DNA of 47,564 bases from Intoshia linei. Taxonomy: Eukaryota; Orthonectida; Rhopaluridae. Of the stretch, positions 33,801 to 42,535 are shown in pieces. The notes under the pieces are model-generated. The model was not told the origin of the DNA. It saw nothing but the letters and a program-made list of their open reading frames with translations, and ran no database searches. The stretch's first letter is position 1. The number at the start of each line of letters is the position of its first letter. Location: assembly GCA_001642005.1 (NCBI GenBank), contig LWCA01000145.1, positions 1-47,564 of the forward strand. The letters are read 5' to 3'. The position numbers were made by a program, and so were the translations under genes.

Positions 33801-33919
33801 TGTATATTTTCAATTTAAATTAGAAAATTGTAAAAAATATGCAACCTCTGAATAATTACATATATACTACAGACAAGATTGAACTTGAAGATTTGAATCA
33901 AGAAAAAATTGATCAATAA
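27844..33919 (+). CDS. SLC6 neurotransmitter/osmolyte transporter
   Basis: Eleven exons give 584 aa: 27844-28021, 28061-28192, 30980-31154, 31192-31378, 31413-31651, 32747-32984, 33019-33156, 33194-33293, 33479-33579, 33618-33788, 33824-33919. The family couples substrate uptake to sodium and chloride through 12 membrane segments. Seen: TM1 [20 protein letters not shown], with Gly where monoamine transporters have Asp; [15 protein letters not shown]; a glycosylation-type second outer loop (NLTG, NGSY); [16 protein letters not shown] then ATQIFFS; and a short C-terminus. YLYP and the cysteine in the TM6 segment point to the GABA/betaine/taurine/creatine group. Chloride-site Gln and Ser (TQIFFS) are kept. 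Oddly, the TM8 block reads LGFGSI where LG(I/L)DSQ is expected, losing an aspartate of the Na2 site. Two introns (2787 and 1095 nt) are bloated by repeats; the rest are 34-39 or 185 nt. Confidence 0.9.
28690..28745 (-). mobile_element. hAT-like terminus (family E) in SLC6 intron
   Basis: The reverse complement of this end reads CAGTAGCGGATTTAGGTGGG followed by a GGGGGGGC run, like the left end of the element at 40660 (CAGTGGCGGATCTAAG, then CAGGGGGGC). The other end of this copy was not found. Confidence 0.5.
29549..30067 (+). mobile_element. hAT-like miniature element, family A copy 3, intact
   Basis: A 519-bp element beginning CAGGGGTGGCCAACCTTTTA and ending GAAGACCCCTG. It is flanked by perfect 8-bp duplications, CTCTAAGT at 29541-29548 and 30068-30075, so the boundaries are certain to the base. 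It has no ORF. It lies in the 2787-nt second intron of the SLC6 gene. The perfect duplication suggests it is the youngest of the three copies. Confidence 0.9.
30150..30222 (-). mobile_element. hAT-like terminus (family F) in SLC6 intron
   Basis: The block ending at 30222 is the reverse complement of CAGAGCCGTTTTAAGGCATG followed by GGCAATATGGGCTGTATCCC. Nearly the same block occurs at 42290-42336. The opposite end of this copy was not identified. Confidence 0.5.
31930..32440 (-). repeat. Family G repeat, inverted copy in SLC6 intron
   Basis: Reverse complement of much of 44110-44800. Shared blocks read on the minus strand are GTGTGTGTTCCACTTTATTT, TCAAACGAGTTGGAGAATTT, AGGGCCAAAACCCCAAATTA, GGTGCAGTTGTATCCTGTAC and AACAATTGTTTTTAAAATTC. 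It occupies most of the 1095-nt fifth intron of the SLC6 gene. Just before it (31799-31910) is another repeat-like patch rich in AATCGG. Confidence 0.7.
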
Positions 33920-33920
33920 T

Positions 33921-35351
33921 TTATTCACCAAAATTAAATTTTAATTTTTTGCAGCTAGGTGTATTAAGAATTTGACCATTCTTGAAATCAGCTAAATACA
34001 AAAAAAAACTGCAAATCAATGCTAAAGAAACAAAATATATGAGTATATATTCGATCAGAAAATATCCATAGTTTTCTGAAATGTACCCAAACATGTTATT
34101 GAATACTGAAAGACCCATGTTTTGTAGAGATTGAATTATACCCAACGCCATTCCAACTCTAGTATTATCTACTGTCTGTGAAATCATTGGTATGAGAGTA
34201 CACCCTATAAAAGCCATTCCAATAGATACCAGTGATATAGTAATTATAGGATTTGAAAATGTAAAACACCAGAGATTATTTGATACAATTAGTAGTATTA
34301 AACCAAATTGCATACAATTGATCCCATATTCCATAAATTTAATTACATATCCGAACAATGGAGAAAACAAACCAGACACAATATAAACGCTTCCAATCAT
34401 TAATCCTGCATCTACACTGTTATAATTGAATTTGTGTTGCAAAATCATATTACCTGTTATTATAAACAAAGTAATTGATGATGTATAAAAAAAGTATATT
34501 AAAGTTATTGAATAGTAAGAGGTACTAAAATTTTTGAAATCCGTTATTTTTATTTTTTCGTGAATTTTTTCGTATTGATTAGGTTCATTGACTAATTCTT
34601 TTTCAATACTTGTGTACTCACTATTATATTGTATATCTATAAATTTCAAAATTATTGTAATAATAACAGATAAACCACAAGATGCTAAAGGTAGGCAAAA
34701 TGTCATTGCCAGTGTGGTTGTATTTTCAAAATGATACCGTTCGAAATAATTGTAAATTGATGGTAAAGTGAAAAGACTAAGTGATGTGCCTATTCTAACG
34801 AAACTTAATAAGAATCCAAATATTACGTTAAGTTCACCGTGAGGTTTGAACCATTTTATAATATATTTATATTGAGTGATTTGCATAGATTCTGCTCCAA
34901 TTCCAAAAATAACTCGTCCAACACACATTGTCCAATATGCACTGAATAAAACAGAACATACCTCTATTGTATATCCAACAAAGACTATACTGGCAAATAG
35001 AATTGTTCCATTTTGGATTCCAATAAACCGATCAATAATATAACCAATGAAAAAGGGTAGTACAATGTTGGGATATGAATAACAAGAAAATAAATTCATT
35101 AATTTTATATTATCTATTCCTGGTGGAAAATTTGCCAAATGTTTGCTTAGAGCAGTAAGGGCATCAAAGCTAAAAATAACTCCCGTGTAACTAAATAATA
35201 TCAAAAATCCCACAAAATAGCGAAATGTTTTTGTTTGTGTTGTAGGTTTAGTTTTTATTTGTATTTTGCACGTATTTGAATTTTCGCTGACATCTTCAGA
35301 ATTAGATTCGTAAAGCAAATTTTGAGTATCCATTATGTTTAATGTATTCAA
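33921..35351 (-). CDS. MFSD1: MFSD1-type lysosomal MFS transporter
   Basis: A single uninterrupted exon of 476 aa, unlike its intron-rich neighbours. In the known family MFSD1 exports dipeptides from lysosomes together with the accessory protein GLMP. Seen: an N-terminal cytosolic tail with an acidic dileucine-type sorting signal, DTQNLLYES (about 8-16); 12 hydrophobic segments; the strong family block YSYPNIVLPFFIGYIIDR then GTILF; GRVIFGIGAESMQITQ; and in the second half TRVGMALGIIQSLQNMGLSV. Length fits the human protein (about 465 aa). A second Met at residue 7 is an alternative start. The stop codon (33921-33923) lies one base from the SLC6 stop, and an AATAAA overlaps it on the minus strand, so 3' ends must overlap SLC6. 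Intronless structure could mean intron loss or an old retrocopy. Confidence 0.92.
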   Translation of the reverse strand: MNTLNIMDTQNLLYESNSEDVSENSNTCKIQIKTKPTTQTKTFRYFVGFLILFSYTGVIFSFDALTALSKHLANFPPGIDNIKLMNLFSCYSYPNIVLPFFIGYIIDRFIGIQNGTILFASIVFVGYTIEVCSVLFSAYWTMCVGRVIFGIGAESMQITQYKYIIKWFKPHGELNVIFGFLLSFVRIGTSLSLFTLPSIYNYFERYHFENTTTLAMTFCLPLASCGLSVIITIILKFIDIQYNSEYTSIEKELVNEPNQYEKIHEKIKITDFKNFSTSYYSITLIYFFYTSSITLFIITGNMILQHKFNYNSVDAGLMIGSVYIVSGLFSPLFGYVIKFMEYGINCMQFGLILLIVSNNLWCFTFSNPIITISLVSIGMAFIGCTLIPMISQTVDNTRVGMALGIIQSLQNMGLSVFNNMFGYISENYGYFLIEYILIYFVSLALICSFFLYLADFKNGQILNTPSCKKLKFNFGE

Positions 35352-35570
35352 TATGATTGTTCGTTTTCTCTTTTAATTTACTGTTTGGATTTTTCAATCA
35401 TAAAATTTGTTTATATTTATGAGGAAACAATAATTATGAAGCTAACTTAAATTGTTACTTTATGCATAAACTTATTATTGTTATACATTTATAATATATG
35501 AATTGCAGTAACCGCTACTTTTTACTAGCAATTTCGTTTTAATGTAGATTACATGAATATAAATGGCTCG

Positions 35571-36164
35571 CAGTGTTAGAGTTATAATGTTCTATTTACA
35601 TAAACATAGTTTTGCATAAATCGAATTTAAAGTTTAAAAGTACTAATTCTAAAATATAATTTTTATACTATTTTATTGAAATTTAATTATACAATTTAGT
35701 TTGTTAATATTTGTTAAAGTATATTGAAAAGTTTTGTACGATAAAAATAAAAACAAGTGTTTTTCAGAACTTAAATTTCACTAATGGAACAATAACTATT
35801 TGATTTGAAAAAATTGCAAATAGAACATAATTCTATAGACACTGTTAACATTTAACATTTTTATCATCAAAATTAATTTTTATCAATGTATATGTATAAA
35901 TTATAAAATTATTTACTCATTGTCCATTTTGATTAACATACTTTTAATATCTTTCTTTTTAGAATCTTTGAGGTTATTTTTAATAGGAATTTGATAATTT
36001 TATAAGGAATTATCAAGTCGAGATTTAGTAATTGAACATGTAAATGTTCGTTATATTATAACATAATACGTTTTCAAGCTTATTTTTTTTGGTAAAATGT
36101 AAAAGATATGATTTACAACATTTTTCATCAAAAAGTCAAATAGAACATTATAACTCTAACACTG
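35571..36164. repeat. Inverted-repeat element of about 600 bp
   Basis: Positions 35571-35597 and 36138-36164 are perfect 27-bp inverted copies (left arm begins CAGTGTTAGAGTTATAATG), and similarity continues outwards (AAATGGCTCG against AAATGAATAGCTCT). A third, diverged direct copy of the right arm lies at about 35814-35842. The interior has no ORF. It looks like a foldback or MITE-type element. Target duplications were not resolved. It sits upstream of MFSD1. Confidence 0.65.
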
Positions 36165-38055
36165 AGAGCTATTCATTTACATAAATAAATATTTATTAAT
36201 TATATTAATATTAAATATTAAATTAAATATTTAATATATAAAATGCGTTCCCATACTTTTTTCACTTCTCACGATTTCGATAGATGTTTGGAGTCTATTA
36301 AGAGTTCCAAAACCATATTTAAAAATTAAAACAAATTTAATTTGCAGTAAACGGATCCTCATTGATTGATTATGGTAGAATAACGCAATACAACATTTTT
36401 GGAAATATTTCAGAACCATTTATATTGTATTTTGTAATTCACGGTATTGCGATAACGGTGACACCGTTCATTATATCTGACAAATTCGAAATTCTGAGAT
36501 GAAAGGGTTATAAAGTAGAATATTTTACCATAATTATAATAAAGTTATTTTCACTGTCATCTTTTAACTTAATTTTAACCCTTTCCAATAATATTGCTCA
36601 AATTTTTTTAACAGATGTGCATTGGATACTTAGTTTCAATACACTTTAAATAAAAAATGAAAAAATACGTAATATTTTAAAAATTAGGGCTGAAATGCTG
36701 CGTTTTTTTTTATAAATATTTTAATTTTTGAAAGTGAAGCAATAAATTTTAATATACATTGAATATTTCTGATTTGGTATATATTAAATTATATCATACT
36801 TCAATTCCGATTTTTCATGAGTCAACTTTAGAAAAACTTCTTTTGAAATAGAAATTACAAAATATAAAGAAAAAATTTTAATCATGACAGATTGGTGTTG
36901 ATCGTGCACCATACATAATCTTTGATGAGACCTATCAAATGTTTGCCTTTGTATCTTTGTTCAAAGTGTTTTAGGGGTTGATAAAATTTTTCTCCGTACT
37001 CCTGAGTAAAAAAATATATCGGGAAATTTGTCATAATGACATTAGATAAGGTGCACTTTGAAACTCATAAGGCATCCAATTTTTTTGATAATATTGGAAA
37101 AATTATTCTATGATCTGATGTGAACGTTTTTATTTAATTGTGTGAAATTATAAATATCAAATGGTGTTCTGACAATTTTTTTACCACAGAAAATGATATA
37201 TGTTAGGATTAACTGATTCTATACGTAATAAATGTATAATTCTCCGGCAAAGTTATAATCTTCAATTTCAAGATGCCTATCTATTCAAAAACTATCATAA
37301 ATAAATGAAATGACATTTGTTAATCTTGCATTTAATAATATTATAATATTAATCATATATTTTAATCATTTAATGTTATACATGTAATAGAGTCAAATCA
37401 ATAAATATATTAATTTAAATAAAAAATAAAATAAATGTTAACCTTTAAATTTAAGAAATTCTTATAATTAATACAAATCGACACATTGGGTCCACTTCCA
37501 CAATCAGTTGATGGCTATTAATTCATTACGTTATAAAATTCAATGTTGTGTTTGTCTGTGTGGTACCGTTTATTTAAAACGTTAACAGTCTTATAATTTA
37601 AAAAACCCAATTTTGAATACAATCTATCGCTAGTGATATTTATATCTGTTTGATTTTCCGAAATTGAGTACTTCAAGGTCAAAAACCTAATTTGCCTATT
37701 CTTTTAAAAAAACATAAATCTGGAACGCGTTTTAAAATTAGAACAGTACATTTTCATGATTTTTAAGGATTTACATTTTTTTGAATTTGTCAAAAAAATG
37801 GCTCTAATTGATAATTATCTGTATCTTCAATGATGTTGATACTTTCACTTCAAATTTAAGCTGCATCTGAACGTTTTAAAAAAATGAACGTTGAATGCAC
37901 AACTTATGCATTGTATAGTATAGCCTATTGTATAAAGAGAAGAAAATTTTAAATCAAAAGTCCTGGTTCGGCCACTGATACATATATGATATGTTTTAAC
38001 AAGATAATAATTTATGATTTAATATATATAAAAATTAACAGATTTTAATTGAACA
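36165..38055. other. Gene-free stretch with diverged repeat blocks
   Basis: No exon was supported. At 37660-37880 short blocks such as TACTTCAAGGTCAAAAACCT resemble family G sequence (compare CTTCATGGTCAAAAA at 7645), so this may be an old relative. The rest is AT-rich and unrecognised. Confidence 0.4.
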
Positions 38056-40536
38056 TTATTGTTCATCATTTTTCATGACTTTTTTGGTAAAGTAATTTAT
38101 AAACACATATAACGATCTAATTATCATGCACACAGTAATTATAATATTGGATAATTTATCGTGATCGTAATATTTGCAAGTCATATTTTTACTCTTTTTT
38201 AGACATACGTGATCCAATAAGCTTCCAAAAGCAAATGTTGCTGTAACGGAACCTGAATAAAATAATTAATGTTTTATATTATTATATAATATTGATATCT
38301 CAAATTAAATGTATAACGAAATTTAGTGGTTAAAAAATACAGATGGTAGTCCTCGTTATATTTTAAGCTCAGTTAAAGTTTGATTTTCCAAAGGATAATA
38401 TAATATTATTCATTACAGAAATATAAATAATTAATGTAAACAAAATAGTAAATAATTTTATAAATATCCATACAATCTTGATACAATAATAAAAATCCAT
38501 AAATGGAACGCAACTAAAAAATAATATATTTATTTTGAAATGTGAAAAAAAATCTCAATTCTGATTTTATAGTCAAAAATTTAAATAAATATTACTCCAC
38601 TATCCCTTCTATCATGTTAGCAGAAGATGCAATGATTATATATACGTAGAAAATGAGTATAATCAAAAAAAATATATGGAACGGCACGGGCGTTTGGTAT
38701 TTCTGCATTCATTTAAATCGAATATTTGGTTTTCAGGGGGAATACAAGAACATTATATCTAAAATCAAATATAAAAATGTAATTATAATAATACTGTATT
38801 ATTTAATTTCGTACATCCTGCCCAACAATGTGACGCATATGATATATCTGGAAAATCACTAAATGGAGATTTGTGGCAAATTGGATAAAAGGGTAAATTA
38901 GAACAATGACAATCCATATTACACACATTTAACAGTTTGAAATTAATTCTTAAAAATTAGGTTAATTTATAAATATTTTATATTACGAGTCACTATTAAT
39001 GTACTGGTGATTAACTCCGGCCATAGGAACAAACTTGCAATTGATTAAAAAAAAAAGTGAAAGTGGAACTGATATAATTGCCAGGAATAGCTTGATATTC
39101 ACTGAATTATCAATGCTTATATTCTTAAAAAGTATATTATCAGTAATTATTCCCATAATAGCACCAATCAAAACAGAAGAGCCTAAACAAATAAATAATA
39201 CATAAAAATATATATACAAGTCCAGTATGTATCAATTGGGCAATAAATAAAAAAATAATATTTTTTTATTGTCGTCTACCAATAAAAAAAATTACACTAA
39301 TTTCTCTCTACGGACTAGGTAGAGGCAACCAATTATCAAATCCATCTAACGTATACCTATATAAATCACTGCCGAATTTGATGATACATCGAATTTAATT
39401 TCTAGTAATTTTGGAAGTAGTAAAATCAGTGCCGATACAAGAAAAAAATCCAATATTTTGCATAACACAATGTACGTAAATTGTTGATTTTTAAATAATT
39501 TTGAAATACATTTAAAATTTGCGTCTGTAACAAGTGAAACGCTGTTAAAAGATGAAAGTGATTTAACTGTTTTGTTATTAATAATGTCTAAATGCCCTAA
39601 AGCATCATGTAAATTTGATAAAAATGTGAATTTACCAGATAAATGATTGGGAAATGCAAACAAAATAAATGCAATCAGTACAAATACAAATGAGGCGAAT
39701 ATTAACGGTATCCACCATTCTTGATATGACTTGCTGTTGATATAATTATGGATGCTAAATTATTTTACAAATATAAATAGTTATAATTACTCCAATAGTC
39801 CCATATGATCTGTAAGAACTTTTTGAATTAATCCACCAGAAATATAACCGAGCGCTGGACTTATAATGGCACAGGATGAAGTTAAGTTAATGTACACTTT
39901 TGAAGATGATGTTTTTACATTCTCATTGATCAAATCATATGTAGTAGTGTAAAGAGTGGTGCTCGCAATTCCATTCAAAATTTGTGCAGAAATGAAAATG
40001 CACAGTGAAATATATTTGAATTCTGGGTAATCAACTTTAGCTAAACGTTAAATTATAAAATTAAAGTTAAAGTATTATACTTTTTGGGTTTTTAGTACAA
40101 TATTCTATGTCTGAGTTTGTGTTGCCAGAATTGTCAAAAACTCTGGGAAAAGAAAATAATAAGCACCCAATATCCAACAAGAGCATGCCGACTCCTAAAA
40201 ACTAATTTTTAAAATATATTTATTTTAAATACCCAGCAAAGAAAATGTGTTGTATTTTTTATTTATTTTAATCATTAATAGGAATATTGCCACAATCGTT
40301 ATTTCATAAATAACTATCAGTAAAGAGCTGAAAATATTGTTGAAGCCGTACAGTCTTTCAAAGTTTAAAATTGCCAAATATATATAACCATTTACTGTTC
40401 CATGTACAATGGTTATTAAACAGAGTATAAATAATAAAAATGGTTCGTTGTCCATCTTTTTCATAAATTTGGAATTCCATGATCGATATCCAAAGGATGT
40501 TTCACCGTTGTCTATTTCTTGTGGTAATTTGTTCAT
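38056..40536 (-). pseudogene. SLCO/OATP organic anion transporter, probably disabled
   Basis: The first exons form a clean chain: 40536-40233, 40194-40081, 40040-39791, 39754-39357, 39182-38987, 38948-38795. The family carries organic anions across plasma membranes through 12 segments with a Cys-rich outer loop. Seen: GTVNGYIYLAILNFERLYGF (TM1), GISS-like ILNGIASTTLYTTTYD, YQEWWIP, and the Kazal-like loop CNMDCHCSNLPFYPICH. The next exon should begin at 38758 but reads ATA TAA before the expected CSCIPPEN block (stop at 38753-38755). An A8 run at 38665-38672 puts the following segment FLIILIFYVYIIIASS out of frame. The segment between TM10 and the last exon could not be found, yet the final exon (38252 down to the stop at 38056-38058; ATFAFGSLLDHVC, CKYYDHDKL) is clear. 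Either a recent pseudogene or assembly errors. Confidence 0.8.
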
Positions 40537-40659
40537 ACAATTAAAAAAAATATTTATATATGCGATTTAATACGTGTATTTACTCGAAAGTATTTATTTG
40601 TATTGAAATACATACATGTATTACATATCATATTTTGTTATATACTAGTGATTCTCAAC

Positions 40660-41071
40660 CAGTGGCGGATCTAAGATTTTTAGCCAGGGGGGCGAAATGC
40701 ATATAATGTATTTATATTGGCATTTTTATATTATGTTTATTAAATATATCTATCTACAATAATAATTTTAGATTTTTTTCTAATTTTCATTCAACTAAAT
40801 TTTTTATGTTGAACATTCATCTGTTGAGTTGTTCAAGTATATTTTCGGCAAATTTGTATTTCGATTATGACAACAAGTCCGATAATTTAACTTAAACTGA
40901 TGTTACTAGCATGACAAATAATACATAGATTAATGATCATTATATACATAAATGTACATAAAACGTAAACAATAGGTCATAGAAAATTTTTTACATTTTT
41001 TACAATGTTAATACATGAATTAAAATATTTTAGGGACACATTTGTAACACCAGGGAGCGCCCGCCACTATG
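40660..41071 (+). mobile_element. hAT-like miniature element (family E)
   Basis: Starts CAGTGGCGGATCTAAGATTT, continuing into a CAGGGGGGC run, and ends GGGAGCGCCCGCCACTATG, whose reverse complement begins CATAGTGGCGGGC. The termini share AGTGGCGG. It appears inserted directly beside an AGTGATTCTCAACC end of another hAT-like family. Target duplications are unclear and there is no ORF. Confidence 0.6.
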
Positions 41072-41121
41072 CATATACATAAAACGGTAGCTGATGGTAA
41101 TGCTAATTGCATATTATTTCT

Positions 41122-41255
41122 TACTATGATTCACTATTTAGATTTTTTTACTGTGATTCACTATTTAGAAATTTTTTTACTGTGATTCACTGAAATTCCT
41201 AATTTGTAGTGTAAATTACTGTGATTCACTAAGATTTACTGTAATTCATTGTTTA
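41122..41255 (+). repeat. Short degenerate tandem repeat
   Basis: A unit of roughly 30 bp built on CTGTGATTCACTATTTAGA followed by a T run appears about four times with decay (41123, 41150, 41180, 41219), then fades into AAGATTTACTGTAATTCATT. It is non-coding. Confidence 0.6.
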
Positions 41256-41898
41256 GCGAGACCCATTTGTTGACATGCTTTTGACGCTGACTGTAAATAA
41301 GCGACTCACCTAAAATACGTTTATTTACTCAACAGTATTTATTTGTATTAATGTTTTGTCATACACATTCAATAATTCAATTACCCAGGTAATACCTAAT
41401 TACACACAATAAACTTATAAATATCATGTCGTTAGGAAAAATACTTAGCTATTACGAATGATCTTCAGTTATTGCATAATTACTAATTAGTAGAACCATT
41501 CATGGAGCATAATGACTAGGTACGCAAGATTTTGATTATGCTCTTACAAAAGTTTGCATCATTGTGAATTACATAATTGTGTTTATTTGTTTAAATTTTA
41601 TTTTATTTATTGTTGCTTAACGACTTTAGAGTATAATAATAGGCTATTATTATGTTTATTAATATTATTATGCTATTATTAATAGCATAATGCTTATCTG
41701 ACCAGAATGTTATAGACTAATATTTTATTTAAAATTATATGAAATGTACATTATGGGTGTCAACGGTATCTTAAATGCAATGCCGCTCAGGAATAATTAG
41801 ATACATATATGCATTTAAAGTGTTAATTCGTTGAAAAAAATTATTTTTGTACATTAATGAACTCGCATGGTGTCCATTGGACACTCTATGGATATATT

Positions 41899-42336
41899 CA
41901 GAGTCGTCTTAAGCCACTTCGTGACCCTGTGCTAAGCACAGGGCCGGAGGCCCTTTAAAGTTTTAATCGCAGCGAGAAAAAAATTTAGGGCCTCTTATTA
42001 GAAAATCAAAGATTTTCTACTTTCTTTTTTGAATATTCATTTAATAGAAAGATTTTAATGTTTAATATTATCATTTGATACAGTTTTTATGTCAATATTA
42101 TATGATCAACATTGTAGAATATACTTGTATTCTAAATTGAATATTTACCAAAACTTTGATTCTTTAAACTATTTGAATTCTCATACTTCAAAACTTATAA
42201 ACTGTTTCTGTGACTGTGAAGTATTTTTTAATAAATTAGGGGTCTCTTTTTAAGATATAAGTGTAAAGTACTTTTATTAATTTGGGGCCTTTTTTAATGA
42301 GTGGCCCTGGGCTACAGCCCATATTGCCCATGCCTA
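41899..42336 (+). mobile_element. hAT-like element (family F), truncated right end
   Basis: The left end is CAGAGTCGTCTTAAGCCACT, followed by a perfect hairpin CCCTGTGC-TAA-GCACAGGG near 41932-41950. The right part, GGCCCTGGGCTACAGCCCAT at 42303-42322 and on to about 42336, matches the family F terminus at 30150-30222 but lacks its last bases. About 438 bp with no transposase. Confidence 0.6.
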
Positions 42337-42341
42337 ATCGT

Positions 42342-42521
42342 TCTTTATTGAGCAATGTGTTGAGAGCTATAGACGCAGAAGAGGATGTTATCGAAAATGC
42401 AGATATAATTGAAGAAATGGATAATCAAATTGACTTCTCCGGTCCTATCTATTCATTTGTTAAGGAAAACGAAAACGAGAATGTTATTATTTTGATGGAT
42501 GGTATCCAGGATGTACTATAA
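42342..42521 (+). CDS. Possible terminal exon or ORF fragment, unassigned
   Basis: An open frame of about 60 codons starting just inside the transposon border reads SLLSNVLRAIDAEEDVIENA and on through an acidic stretch to IILMDGIQDVL and a TAA. Its composition is protein-like (acidic, helical), unlike the surrounding repeats, and the apparent start lies in transposon sequence. It could be the last exon of a gene cut off by the element, or chance. No partner exon was found upstream. Confidence 0.3.
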   Translation, partial: SLLSNVLRAIDAEEDVIENADIIEEMDNQIDFSGPIYSFVKENENENVIILMDGIQDVL

Positions 42522-42535
42522 ATTCAACTTTTTCA

